Origin: Macrobrachium rosenbergii
Taxonomy: Eukaryota; Arthropoda; Malacostraca; Decapoda; Palaemonidae
DNA length: 64,000 nucleotides
Assembly (NCBI RefSeq): GCF_040412425.1
Contig: NC_089766.1
Span: 20,917,556-20,981,555, forward strand
Direction: 5' to 3'
Shown here: one piece after another, positions 34,228 to 48,570 of the stretch
Layout of the letters: the number at the start of each line of letters is the position of its first letter
Position numbering within the stretch: position 1 is the stretch's first letter
Program-made: the position numbers and the translations under genes
Notes under the pieces: model-generated
The model's input: only the letters and a program-made list of their open reading frames with translations
The model's database searches: none
What the model was told of the DNA's origin: nothing

Positions 34228-35247
34228 AATATTGCTGTTCGCCCTCGATGTATTTATGTGTAGTAATATTAGTCAGATTGACCTCGACAGAGAACGTCTC
34301 TGTCCTGCAGGTAGGCCAGGCAGTTCAAAACTAACGATCATAGCAGAGACAGATAGCGTCTTCGCATAGGCAGGGATAGGCTGTGTAGCTCAAAAACAAA
34401 ATATGCTGGTGGCATTAGGGACCTAAACCTCAGAGAGGGTTTCTGACTCAATAATCTCTAGTAATGGTGGTCTTAAGCTGTCTTTCCCTTTACCCTCTGC
34501 ATTCAGCGATGTCTTTGTCAAGGTTGGATTGTCTGGGGCGTCGTGTAAAGGTGCGGCCAGTCACCTTGCGGGAACCAGAGCGAGGTCAGGGAGAGACGGG
34601 CCGTGAACGAGAGAGTACACCATGTATCGTGCCGGAACGGTGTCCTTTGTCCCCCTATCCCCTTTGTGCTCCTCCATCTACTGTATATTAATTAGTGAAT
34701 TGGGAAGACTGCTAGTATCAAGACTTCCGAGTGTCTGTTGTATGCGCAAACAACTCAATGTTCAAGGTAAGTCCGATTCTTGTTCAAGCTTCGTCGATTC
34801 ACTAATAACTTTTCTGTATTTCCGTTTCCTTGTTTCCTTCTCCAGCCACCACTTACGGCATATGCTTACGACGTCTAGATTAAGCCAAGTTATTATATTG
34901 TTAGCTTCATCCACTTTACTCCAGTAAAAGTAACTAGGACTTAGGTAAGCAAGGCATTTTAATTCTCTATGCACTCTTTGTGTCTCAGATCCATTGTTTG
35001 GAAGAACTGTTGTGTTTTGTATTTAATACCATCTTAACGAGTAGAGATTTTTCTGCATCCGCAGTTGGTGACGTTTATCATAAAGTTTTATTCCTTGAGT
35101 ATTCTTTGTTAAGGTTAATTACCCTTAAATGGCGACCTTTGGTTAATTAACGATTGTCTTTGAGGTTAATTCGTGGCTTCAAGTGACAGGTTACGTGTGT
35201 TCTTGGCATGCAAGGCCGTGAAAAATTACGTAAATCAAGTAATAAAT
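34224..35247 (+). mobile_element. Solo LTR, diverged subfamily
   Basis: Begins AATAAATATTGCTGTTCGCC and follows the LTR at 27030 closely (CATTAGGGACCTAA, CTCAGAGAGGGTTT, AAGTCCGATTCTTGTT and CAGCCACCACTTA stretches). It ends at ACGTAAATCAAGTAATAA, about 35 bases short of the CGTAACA terminus. No interior follows. TA arrays lie on both sides, the right one after a further 65 bp. Confidence 0.87.
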
Positions 35248-35309
35248 ATATATATTAAAATAAAATGCATATGAACAGTGCCTTTCCCAGACCTGCCTTG
35301 ATTGTTTTT

Positions 35310-35312
<3 letters not shown>

Positions 35313-35400
<88 letters not shown>

Positions 35401-35401
35401 G
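35313..35401. repeat. (TA)n then (TATG)n microsatellite
   Basis: About 75 bp of TA ending in three TATG units. Confidence 0.96.
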
Positions 35402-37254
35402 TAATTAATTTGCTTATTGATTTGTTTACGCATGGTTGCATCACGCCAGCAAGGGACTTTGCCTACTGACTACGGAAATTAGATGTAGCGCTAATATATC
35501 ATTTAGATGCAAAACTCAAAATAGTCTCCTGGAAGACACAAACCCACGAAGATGTTTAGCTAAAGAGACTCATGCAAGAGATTATTTAAAATCCAAGCGA
35601 TCAGGAACGATAACATTTGAAACCATCTGATGTATCGAGGAGGAGGAGGAGGAGGAGGAGAACAATAAATAAGTGACGGAGAATAGAGTGACTGCTGGTC
35701 TTGCCTACTGGAATCCACACTGAGGCTGTCTGAGAACCACAGTATTAGACAGATGTATATTGACCTCTTTGGGTGGCAACATAACATGAAAATACTGTAA
35801 AAGTATCGAACTGACCGGCAGAATTTCTTTTCCTGATATGCTGATGACAGCAAATGAAGAATAAATATAGAATAGAAATTCTAGAATAACTTTTGTAACG
35901 GGAGTAATGCTAATGGAGGTATGGAATACTGCATCTCATTCCAGGTAAGGAGTCGATTTATACAGAAGTAAACATTCCTATTACTCACGGAAATGAACGC
36001 CTACATTGAGTTGAAAGGGTGAACTTCCTGTGTTTACATTTTTCCTCAACTTGGAGAAGCACAGCAGGGTACCAGGAAAGCAATAAATATACCCGTGGCA
36101 GGGGCGAAGGAGATACATCTTTACTTACTGAATATACTCTACATAAGTAAGAGCCCTACAGACCGACCGTCTGCAATAGACATAAATGCCCCATACATTC
36201 TGGACAGATCACAATGGCCAAATGATGGTCAAGATAGGCCTAACGTTTTCATAGTATCATAAAAATGATCTCCAAAGTATAAGTACTAAGTGCGTGTTAC
36301 GAAATATGTTCGATCTGTGCATTTACGGAATAACTACAGAGGCAGTAATTTAAAGCAATATTTTTCGTTAGGCTCCTATTTGTTGGGAATGACGGTATTT
36401 CATGTCGTATTAAATTTACTTATGGTGTACTTCCGAATCTTAGGAAATAAAAAAATAACCTAAATATAATGTGATTGAAAGTTCAAAGAACTTTCAGAAG
36501 ACGTCATTTTTTGGAGGAAGGAAAAGAGGAAGACTGAGCAAAAGAAGAAGAAAAGGCACCGTGACATAAGGAAAGGGGAGAAAGGGTTTTAAGACTGAGA
36601 ATTCTTTCATTCACCGACGATATCCTGCTACGAGACGAGCTGAGTAGGAGAGCAACATGCGTGATGGGGAAGAGACTTTTCTGGTGAGATTGCAAGCCAC
36701 ATGCCCTTCTGCACCTTGATTGAGACCCACCACATTCGACCGACAGCAAGATACTGTTTCACTCGTGAAGTTATTAGTGACACAACTCGTTTTCATGGAA
36801 CACATATGCTACAGTCTGTGAGGTTCGCTCAGGGAAAGAGTTTGCTCTAAGGTCAGGAAGCCATAGTGACGCCATTAAGTATGGCTTTTAAATTTCCATT
36901 ACGTAGATTTCAATCCGTAATATACAAACGAGAGAGAGAGAGAAAGTTTGTCAAGTCCTGGATCGCAACCCGAGGCCACGAGTACATATTCCTTTGTCTT
37001 CCCTCAAAAGGAAGAGAGTTTTCCTCTCCATTAAAAAGAAAAAAGAAAATAAGGCGAGTAATGACATTCATTCAGCGACGACTTGAACAAGAGTTTCTCT
37101 TTCCCTTTGATCCCGAAAATGAGAGCAGGTTTTAATTTTAACACTTAGGCTACTAGTTTTTCGTCTCAACCACGAAATGTTAAGTTAGAGCGGATTCTTC
37201 TTACAGAAAAAGTCATTATGAGATATTTCATTGCATGAAAAATCTTGCAAAGTC
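35402..37254. other. Unassigned stretch
   Basis: Includes a small GAG/AGG trinucleotide run at 35640-35660. Two overlapping minus-strand frames near 36504-36805 have no recognisable motif. No gene called. Confidence 0.5.
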
Positions 37255-38325
37255 ACAAACGAAGTCATAAGGATACAATTTACATCTTATATTTCAGTTT
37301 CAGGAACATATTTATTTCCGCCATTTGTAAGTGATAATCATTGATTTTCCTTTCGCTAGAGGAAGCCTCCAGTTTCCTGTTGCTCTTGACATTAATTTTG
37401 TCTCAGATGCAGGCGAATTGTGTCTCTCGATTCTCCTTATCAAAGACTGCAAGAGTTTGCTTTATGAATTAAAGTTGTTATGTAATATGCAGAATTACTT
37501 TTTCATTTGAAGAATGGTGTAATCATGGTTTTATAACATCGATACAATCATGTTCCTATTATGAGACTTCATAAGAACGACAAAAATTAGTGAGACGTTA
37601 GATAAGAATTATGAAGGCAAAAGCAAAAAATGCCAAATTATGTCACCTCAGAAATCACAATTTCAATTAAACAGGGAGAAAATATAAACCTTTGTAATTA
37701 TCCACAACATGTCCACTTTAAATTTCCGTAATCTTTATTCAGAGTTGACGAACAGCGAATGACAACGATAATATTCTATTCAAAGTCAATTGACAAATTT
37801 GACTCTGAATAAAATATTATTGTTGTCATTCGCTGTTCGTCAATTCTGAATAAAAATTACGGAATTTAAAGTGGATATGTTGTGGTTAATAACAAAGGGT
37901 TATATTTTTCTCCCTGTTTAATTGAAATAGCGATTTCTCAGGTGACACATCATTTGACATTTTTCCTTTTCCTTGCATAATTCATATCACACATCACACT
38001 CCATTCTGTCGTCCTCATGAAGTCTCGTAATACGAACATGATTGTAGCAATGTTATTGTACCACGATTACACCACTCTTCAAATGAAAAAAAAGTGAATC
38101 TGCATATTACATAACTTTGATCCATAAAGCAAATGGGTGCAGTATTTAATAAGGAGAATAGAGAGAGAGAGAGAACTCTCCTTCATCTGAGCCACATTTC
38201 AAGAGTAACAAGAAACTGGATGATTCCTCTAACGAAAGAAATGTTCATCACTTACGAATGACGGAAATAAATATGTTCCTGGAACTGAAACATATACATG
38301 CATATATAAAGAAAGTGTAATACAA
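37255..38325. repeat. Near-continuous palindrome of about 1 kb (arms about 520 bp)
   Basis: The left arm (about 37255-37790) and right arm (about 37797-38325) are imperfect reverse complements with almost no loop. Examples are TTCAGTTTCAGGAACATATT (37294) with its match near 38272-38291, AACAGGGAGAAAATATAAACC (37670) with GGTTATATTTTTCTCCCTGTTT (37900), and TGACGAACAGCGAATGACAA (37746) with TTGTCATTCGCTGTTCGTCA (37823). Identity is highest near the centre and falls outward. No coding sequence in it. Confidence 0.88.
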
Positions 38326-38510
38326 CTCATACTTTCTCTTATTGTTCATATTCTTTACATTTAGTTTTGATTTGTTTTCATTCGGCATCATTACATTTGT
38401 AGCGTCAGAGACATTCCATGTGGCTACCAATACTGATTGACTTCTTGTTCTTCATTGTTCTTTTTTTTTTTTTGCGAATGATTACATTTTACTTTCTTCT
38501 CCAGTTGTGA

Positions 38511-38511
<1 letters not shown>

Positions 38512-38604
<93 letters not shown>
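38512..38604. repeat. (TA)n microsatellite
   Basis: About 90 bp of TA; left flank of an unclassified 1.1-kb unit. Confidence 0.97.
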
Positions 38605-40519
<1,915 letters not shown>

Positions 40520-40548
40520 TGAGAGGGTAGGTGGCTGCTATCAACCGA

Positions 40549-41525
40549 GGCAAACAGGACCAAGGGCAGAGGAAGACGTCCATAATAACGGCATACCTTT
40601 ATTTGTGCTTATGTTTCAAGACATCTGTCTCATTATCAAAGCTGGAATAAGTAAAATATAAATATAAAATCAGACTCATACTTAAAATTACAATCAAAAT
40701 ATAAAAAGAAAAAGGTTATACAAAAAAAGACAAAATTAAGAAGACCGTTACGTGTGTACGGAGTATAAAAAGTAGAGTGACATAAACAAAGAATTCCAGG
40801 CCGGGGTAAACTCACATCAGGTACAGAGTTGTTGAGGTAGTTTGGTTGTTCAATCTTGGTACTAGTAGTTTAATAAAAAGAGATTCAAAGATAGGAAGCG
40901 AAGAACTGGGGACTTTGGAAAGTATTTTAAAATTTCTATAATCAATTTCTGTTTTACATCTTTTGGCGTGTTCTCGAATATTTGAGAACTCTGGATTAGA
41001 TAGTTTGACTCAGTTCTATAACTGACCCCCTATGACAATCAATTCGCACTTTCAGTAGGCGGCGTGAGTCGCCCACGTATTTCCCTGACTACATCGGGGG
41101 CAAGCAAATAAATAGACGATGCTTGATGTCATAAGAGGGCTAATTTTGTCTTTGTACTGGAATAATGATTTGATATTAAGAGGATTGACCGGAATCAATT
41201 TACAATTAATGGCAGGTGCATACTGTAGAATTAGGTTATTCAAAGTGTTGTAAAAAGACTTATCGTGGATCATAGGGAGACTAGCGAAAATGTCATCTTA
41301 GGAACTGTAGGTATTTGTAATTTAGGTATATATTTGTCATTCAGAAATTTATTTAAATAGGTATAAAAAGTCTGGAAGGGTAACAATTGTCTCGAAAGTA
41401 TTTGTATAAAAAAAGTTATTTCATTATTAAAACCAAACCAGCTGGAAGTTATATTAAAAGCTCTGTGGAAGACGGTAACCAAGGAGTTTAATTTAAAGTT
41501 AAAACAGCAATGGCTATAAAAATTC
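40549..41525 (-). mobile_element. Inverted partial copy of the 41.5-43.4 kb PLE (3' half)
   Basis: The reverse complement of this segment matches 42405-43380 almost base for base, including the 3' terminus (GGACCAAGG.GCAGAGGAAG), the GIY-YIG part and the NITSSWFGFNNEITF block. Minus-strand frames at 41270-41482 and 41052-41273 carry these protein segments, with single-base differences shifting frame. It meets the forward copy directly at about 41526. An inverted or direct partial copy upstream is a known PLE insertion form. Confidence 0.92.
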
Positions 41526-42917
41526 TAAGTGATGAATCTAAATTCAAGAAATTAGGTGACCCTAATTTCTCCACAATCTTTCGAAATGAGGACAGGGTTA
41601 ATAGATTCTTAAAACAATTAGCGGATCAGAAGGTCATTGATAATGATACTTACCAATCTTTACTTAGTACTGGTTCTTCATATGGAACTTTGTATGGTTT
41701 ACCTAAAGGACATAAAGCTGGCTTACCCATACGACCTATTCTGACTTCTTACGATACGCCAAATTATAAATTAGCAAAAATTTGTTGTCCCCTTTTATCT
41801 AATCTAACTAATAATGATTACTCTGTACAGAACTAAGAGCAATTCAAGAACAGAATTTTAATACAAGACTCAGATTTGTACATGTTTAGTCTGGATGTGG
41901 AATCATTGTTCACTAATGTCCCTGTGGAAGAGACAATTGAGATAATTCTTGACAAAATTTATATTGAAACTAACACTATGTTTAAGGGTTTTAACTGAGA
42001 TAATTTCAAGAAACTTTTACAACTGGCAGTGTGGGACACTGCCTTCATTTTTAATGGAGTTTCATACTGTCAAGTAGAAGGAATGGTGATGGGGTCTCCA
42101 CTGGCCTTTGACCTTTGCCAATATATTTTGTGTGTTCATTAGAGGAGCAATTGCTGGACAATTGCCTCTGGCCTTCCTTCCCCTTTTCTATTGTAGATAT
42201 GTAGATGACACTTTTGTACTTTTTAGAGACAAAGAAAGGGCTGAAATGTTTCTCCAGTATGCTAACACAGCACATCCAAATATTAGGTTTACGATTGAGC
42301 ATGAAGATGATAATAAATTACCCTTTCTGGATGTTTTAGTTACCCGAGAAAACGATTGTTTTAATTCATCAGTATTTAGGAAAAAGACTTTTTCCGGTCT
42401 AGGTTTGAATTTTTATAGCCATTGCTGTTTTAACTTTAAATTAAACTCCTTGGTTACCGTCTTCCACAGAGCTTTTAATATAACTTCCAGCTGGTTTGGT
42501 TTTAATAATGAAATAACTTTTTTATACAAATACTTTCGAGACAATTGTTACCCTTCCAGACTTTTTTATACCTATTTAAATAAATTTCTGGATGACAAAT
42601 ATATACCTAAATTACAAATACCTACAGTTCCTAAGATGACATTTTTCGCTAGTCTCCCTATGATCCACGATAAGTCTTTTTACAACACTTTGAATAACCT
42701 AATTCTACAGTATGCACCTGCCATTAATTGTAAATTGATTCCGGTCAATCCTCTTAATATCAAATCATTATTCCAGTACAAAGACAAAATTAGCCCTCTT
42801 ATGACATCAAGCATCGTCTATTTATTTGCTTGCCCCCGATGTAGTCAGGGGAAATACGTGGGCGCCTCACGCCGCCTACTGAAAGTGCGAATTGATTGTC
42901 ATAGGGGTCAGTTATAG
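41526..42917 (+). pseudogene. PLE reverse transcriptase (broken by a few indels)
   Basis: RT blocks appear in order: TGSSYGTLYGLPKGHKAGLP and RPILTSYDTPNYKLAKI (about 41670-41780), MFSLDVESLFTNVPVEETIE (about 41882-41941), VMGSPL (about 42087), catalytic YVDD (tat-gta-gat-gac at 42198-42209) in CRYVDDTFVLF, NIRFTIEHEDDNKLPFLDVL, TFSGLGLNFYSHCCFNFKLN and FGFNNEITFLYKYFRDNCYP. The first frame stops at 41836, a TGA interrupts near 41997, and a frame change occurs at about 42100-42110. The RT primes on the nick made by the C-terminal nuclease. About 150 N-terminal codons are missing because of 5' truncation. Confidence 0.9.
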
Positions 42918-43122
42918 AACTGGAGTCAAACTATCTGATCCAGAGTTCTCAAATATTCGAGAACACGCCAAAAGATGTAAAACAGAAATTGATTGTAGAA
43001 ATTTTAAAATACTTTCCAAAGTCCCCAGTTCTTCGTTTCCTATCATTGAATCTCTTTTTATTAAACTACTAGTACCAAGATTGAACAACCAAACTACCTC
43101 AACAACTCTGTACCTGACGTGA
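42820..43122 (+). pseudogene. PLE C-terminal GIY-YIG-type endonuclease
   Basis: The nuclease of endonuclease-bearing PLEs nicks the target. Visible are YLFACPRCSQGKYVGASRRL with LKVRIDCHRG (42820-42915), then after a one-base shift GVSYRTGVKLSDPEFSNIRE, HAKRC, and the terminal FPIIESLFIKLLVPRLN. The CxxC in front of YVG, the R in ASRRLLKVR and the H of CHRG match the PLE-specific form of the domain. A frame shift near 42900-42912 separates nuclease core and tail. Confidence 0.87.
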
Positions 43123-43295
43123 GTTTACCCTGGCCTGGAATTCTTTGTTTATGTCACTCTACTTTTATACTCCATTACAAACGGTAACGGTCTTCTTAAT
43201 TTTGTCTTTCTTTTGTATAACCTTTTTCTTTTTATATTTTGATTGTAATTTTAAGTATGAGTCTGATTTTATATTTATATTTTACTTATTCCAGC

Positions 43296-43324
43296 TTTGA
43301 TAATGAGACAGATGTCTTGAAACG
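43296..43324 (+). promoter_or_regulatory. Hairpin with GAAAC 3' flank in the PLE 3' UTR
   Basis: TTTGATAATGAGACAGATGTCTTGAAACG: stem GACA/TGTC, followed by GAAAC. It resembles a degenerate hammerhead ribozyme core (CUGANGA-stem II-GAAA), a motif known from PLEs, but has inserted bases. The inverted copy has it at about 40613-40639. Confidence 0.3.
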
Positions 43325-43378
43325 TAAGCACAAATAAAGGTATGCCGTTATTATGGACGTCTTCCTCTGCTCCTTGGT

Positions 43379-43673
<295 letters not shown>

Positions 43674-43689
43674 TAGCAAGAAGTCACTA

Positions 43690-45085
43690 AACTGAAACAC
43701 CCCCACTAAAACCTAAAGCACACCCACACTAAACCAAAACATATCCTTCCCACTAAACCTAAAAACACCCCACTAAACCAAAACATATCCTTCCCACTAA
43801 ACCTAAACACAGCCCCACTAAACCAAAACACACCTCCACTAAACCTAAACATATCCTTCCCACTAAACCTAAACAAACCCCCACTAAACCAAAAGATATA
43901 CTTCCCACTAAACCTAAACACACCCCCACTAAACCAAAACATATCCTTCCCACTAAACCTAAACACAGACCCACTAAACCAAAACACACCTCCACTAAAC
44001 CTAAACATATCCTTCCCACTAAACCTAAACACACCCCCACTAAACCTAAGCATATCCTTCCCACTAAACCTAAACACACGCCCACTAAACCAAAACATAT
44101 CCTTCCCACTAAACCTAAACACACCCCCACTAAGCCAAAACACACCCCCACTAAACCTAAACATATCCTTCCCACTAAACATAAACACATCCCCACTAAG
44201 CCAAAACACACCCCCACTAAACCTAAACATATCCTTCCCACTAAACATAAACACATCCCCACTAAGCCAAAACACACCCCCACTAAACCTAAGCACATCA
44301 TCCACTAAACCTAAACACACTCCACTAAACCTAAACATATCCTCCCCACTAAGCCTAAACACAACCCCACTAAACCTAAACATATCCTTCCCACTAAAAC
44401 TAAACACACCCCCACTAAACTTAAACACAATCCCAACAACCCTAAACACGTCCCCACTAAACCTAAACACACCCCACTAAACCTAAACACCACCATAAAT
44501 CGAAATACACCCCCACTAAACCCAAACACATTCCCCACAAAACCTAAACAGGCACCCATTAAACCAAAACACACCCCCACTAAATCTAGAAACATCCACC
44601 ACTACACCTAAACACCCCTTCCACTATACCTAAATGCACACCCCACTAAACCTAAACACATCCACCACTAAACAAAAACACCCCTCCTACTAAACCTAAA
44701 TGCACCCCCATTAAACCTAAACACACCCCCACTAAACTTAAACAAACCCCACTAAATCTAAGCACACACCACCCAGCAAACCTAAACACACCACTAACTA
44801 AACCTAAATGCACCCCAACTCAACAAACCAAAACACATCCACCACTAAATCTAAACACCCTTCACCACCAAGCCTAAACACATTATCTACTAAACATAAA
44901 CACTCCTCCCACTAAATCTAAATGCACCCTACCACTAAACCTAAACACACACCACCCACAAAACCTAAACACACCCTTCACTAAACCTAAACACAAACCA
45001 CCCACAAAACCCAAACACACCCCTCACTAAACCTAAACACACCCTCACCAAACCTAACCACACCCTCACTAAACCTAAACACACA
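43690..45085 (-). repeat. CCTAAA-rich minisatellite, about 1.4 kb
   Basis: Tandem 21- and 24-bp units of the type CACTAAACCTAAACACACCC and CACTAAACCTAAACATATCC(TTCC), regular to about 44300 and degenerate afterwards. Minus-strand frames stay open for 254 codons (44470-43706) and 180 codons (44301-43759) in two phases, giving repeats such as FSGKDMFRFSGGVF and GLVGRICLGLVG. Unit lengths are multiples of three, which explains the openness. CCTAA is the C-strand of the arthropod telomere unit, but the array is not a true telomere repeat. Confidence 0.9.
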
Positions 45086-45723
45086 TTTTGGAATCAATTT
45101 CGTAATCTGTTTCTTGAAAAGGCTGGTTGTATGTAAAAAAGTAGTCACCTCATCATTATCATTAAATTGCATTATATTGATTACGTCTATTTGCAAACGA
45201 GGAACGCGAATAGTCAGATGCTTTCTTACTTTGCCACGTTTGCAGAAAATGTTCATGGAGAACGCACCTGGTGCACCGTTAGCCTGAACATGTGAACAAA
45301 ATAACCTGTACATTGGCTGTTTACTGGCTGTTCTGATTTCATGGAAAGTTTTTCGTTTCTTGAAGGAAGCAGTTCACAGCCGCTCAGAGTGGTGATGGTG
45401 ACTTGGAATGCAATTGCAATTCCGAGGCTTCGTCCGTTGCTGAAATAGTTAGTCTTAAAAGAACTCACATCCTTACAGCTGGAATCCAATAGGCAGTTGA
45501 CATTGCATCAGCAATAGTCTAAATGTGTTACATATAAATTAAAAGTGAAAGGGATATTTATAACAAGTTAGAAAACATGACAAGCTTGGATGAGGTTCGT
45601 TTGAAGAGAGGGAGAAATATTATAGTGGACAGAGAAACAAACAGACGGAAAAAGAATGCCGGGCGACGGAAACAACAAGACAGACAGGGACAGAAGGACA
45701 GGGAAGGAGGGTGGAAAGACGGG

Positions 45724-45760
<37 letters not shown>

Positions 45761-48495
45761 ATATAGTAATCCTGATGACAAACCCTACCTAACCTTAGGC
45801 TTGTGGGCGACCGGAGAGGCAAAAGAAGCAAAGAGAAAAGAATCATTATTCTCAGGCTCCTTCTTTCCTCTCGTATTCCTTACAGCATATAGAGAGCTCC
45901 TTCATCCTTTCAAGATATAGTCCTTGCTTGTCAGCAGTAAATAAGAAGACATTCCAGAGTCCAAATGCGTTTTTGAACGGGGGTAAGAGATTTGCTTTTT
46001 CTAGACGACCTACAACCCGGTGAATAATAATAATAATAAAAAAAACGTCTGCATATGATATTGTCAACATAACTGAATTTTTCCCAAAGATGGACTATCA
46101 AGGCTTCCATAATTCCTTCTGGTCTTACTGCAAACCACAAGTGAGTCACATTTGTCAGAAAAGGTTTATGGGAAAAGGCAAAGTTACTCTAAGAAAACTG
46201 TAGAGGTTCTGAAGAGGGAGGTGGTCCTTCGCTCCCTGGCACTCATGTTCCGTACGAGAATGAAAGGGATGAGTTGAAAGACAAACTAACAATCTGTAGG
46301 ACTACGAAAATGAAAGAGAAAATATGTATGAAAAATAAAATTCGTTCCGACGTGATTTCTTAACTTGTTTCACCGATGAAGATGCACTGCCGCCAGGCAG
46401 AATCTCTGCTGATCATCACAGGTGAGGTTTTCGGAAAATTGATGGACCTCAGTTACAAAATCCATCTGATGAATTATAATTCTACCGATCGTGTAGCAGG
46501 AGCAAAAAGCGTTCAGATAAACAAAGTTCTAAAACTTCGCAGATCACAGATTGTTCATAAATTGTAACCTTTTTGTTCTAATGACATCATAAATAGTGTA
46601 CTAATTACGAAAGAAAGCTTGACACTCAATCATTTTTCGTAAGGAGCAAGTTCATAAATAAAATAGTCACATGGCAAGAAAGACAAAAAAAAAGCCTCTG
46701 AATTTGTTCGTGAAAAACATTTAGCTTTTTGAGTATTAAAGAATTTTAAGTAAAGTTCATCTTCAAATTTTCTCCTTTTTCACCAACAAGCTCCTCCATC
46801 ATCCGCTTGACCTCTCATTCTCAAGCCTATGCATCTGCCTTTCTGAAATCCCATGTTTCATCTACCTTTTGGCGACATTCTGTGGACACCATGGCTTTGT
46901 TCCAACGTCATGGCAAGTTTCGACTATTTTCTAGATTTCTGTTCGGAAAATACTTCAGTGGCATCTAGACGGCGTAAATTTGTCTCGACACTAGCAAGTT
47001 GATGAACAAATAGCCTACTGAGCTTCTGTTTTCGAAAGAGAACCTTCGAGGTTTCTAAAGGAATCGAGGATTGTGCTTATACAGAGCGAGGACGCGCTTA
47101 CCAAAACAACCATCATTATTGTCATGACGTGAAATGCTACCTTAAACAGATATCCTTCTTCCCTGTCTCCACCAAATGATCGTAAAACATCTCTTATTCC
47201 GTTAAAGACATCACTGCAATTCCCTCAGGAACTTTCTGCATCATTTTCTCTCTAAAGTGGAATAGTTTCCTGGGAACTTGGGGAATCGACACAGCCCCCC
47301 TGTCACACGGGGTAGTGGGAAACGCAGACACCCAGTACAGGCAGTTGGTGAAGCTTCTTGGCAGTCATTCTGAGCGAGTATAATAAATATCCTGTCTCTC
47401 CTTGTCTTTTCTTTTTCTCATATCAGTCATCGCCGCAGAAAGATTTATGCCAACACGGCTATAGAGCGGAAGCGTTTGTCATCGGAATGACTGTTGACAG
47501 AGTAACACATCAAAAAGGCTTCTGATACTCGTGAAATAATCCTTCTAATCCCATGAAAAAGGCCTCCGTAATAGCTATAACTTACAATCAAATCAGTCTT
47601 TGGAAGAGAAAAATTTTATTTTTTGTGCAGTTCAATGTCTGGCTCTGCGTTATGTCCTCGTTTTGCTTTCGGGGGAAAATTATCATGAGATTTTATTTAT
47701 AAAAAGAGAAGCGTAACATCTACTGAAGAGAATTCTGGTTTCTCTTCAACAGCATCGTTTAATTACGGTTTGATGTATCGCAGATTATTGGCAATTTTAA
47801 GTAAGCGTACAGTGACATATATTTCTATAAATTAGTTACATAAAGTTGTGGACAACGTACTTTATACCAGATTTAGTAAGAAATATAAAAGGAATGAAAT
47901 CATTTTGGTCAGTGGAGTCAAAGAGAATTCAGTAATCTAAATAAAGCAAAAGAAAACTGAAAGCAAAACCATTTATAGGGAAAAAATCAATCAGTAATGT
48001 TTTAGAGTGCAATATTGGGTTCAAATTCCAGTTCATCTTTCCAGTAAGCAATGGCAATGAACATAAAAATAAAGCGAATAGAAGCTGAATAATGTTTTGT
48101 TACATATAATCTTTTGACATGCTATCAGGTAAATTGTTATTAGATTATCAAAGGGTATTTAAACATTTCATGTTTACTGAGGTAAAAATAATCTTTGTCA
48201 AGTGTACCATATGACATGGCCTCTTAATCTTCGTAGTAAATACATAAAAGAAGCATGTGTGCTGTGCATTCCACATTTTCGAGATTTCTTCTTTTATTGT
48301 TTACTTGTATTCCTCTTCCATAAGTCTGATGATACAAAAAGAGACAAGTGTAATTTGACGTCCTTTGACGACATACTAAAGGCCTCGGTGTGGTTAAATC
48401 CATTTCTGAAACACTTCCGGGGAATGAAAGGTCACTTCAGCTGAATCATTCAGCATCTTGCACCACATTCACAAGTAATTATGACTTGCCAAAGT

Positions 48496-48498
<3 letters not shown>
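45086..48498. other. Unassigned stretch
   Basis: A (GA)n tract at 45727-45757 and an AAT run near 46025. No protein motif, RNA gene or mobile element recognised in about 3.4 kb. Confidence 0.5.
45727..45757. repeat. (GA)n microsatellite
   Basis: Short pure GA tract. Confidence 0.95.

Positions 48499-48568
<70 letters not shown>
48499..48568. repeat. (GA)n microsatellite
   Basis: About 70 bp pure GA. Confidence 0.97.

Positions 48569-48570
<2 letters not shown>

Noticed and set aside
36504..36805. Two overlapping minus-strand frames of 81 and 64 codons
   Set aside because: Low-complexity Ser-rich translation, no homology recognised, frames overlap each other.
43706..44470. 254-codon minus-strand frame as a real repetitive protein gene
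   Set aside because: A second phase is also open, the units degrade without frame protection beyond about 44.5 kb, and there is no start context or promoter evidence; better explained as a minisatellite with unit lengths in multiples of three.
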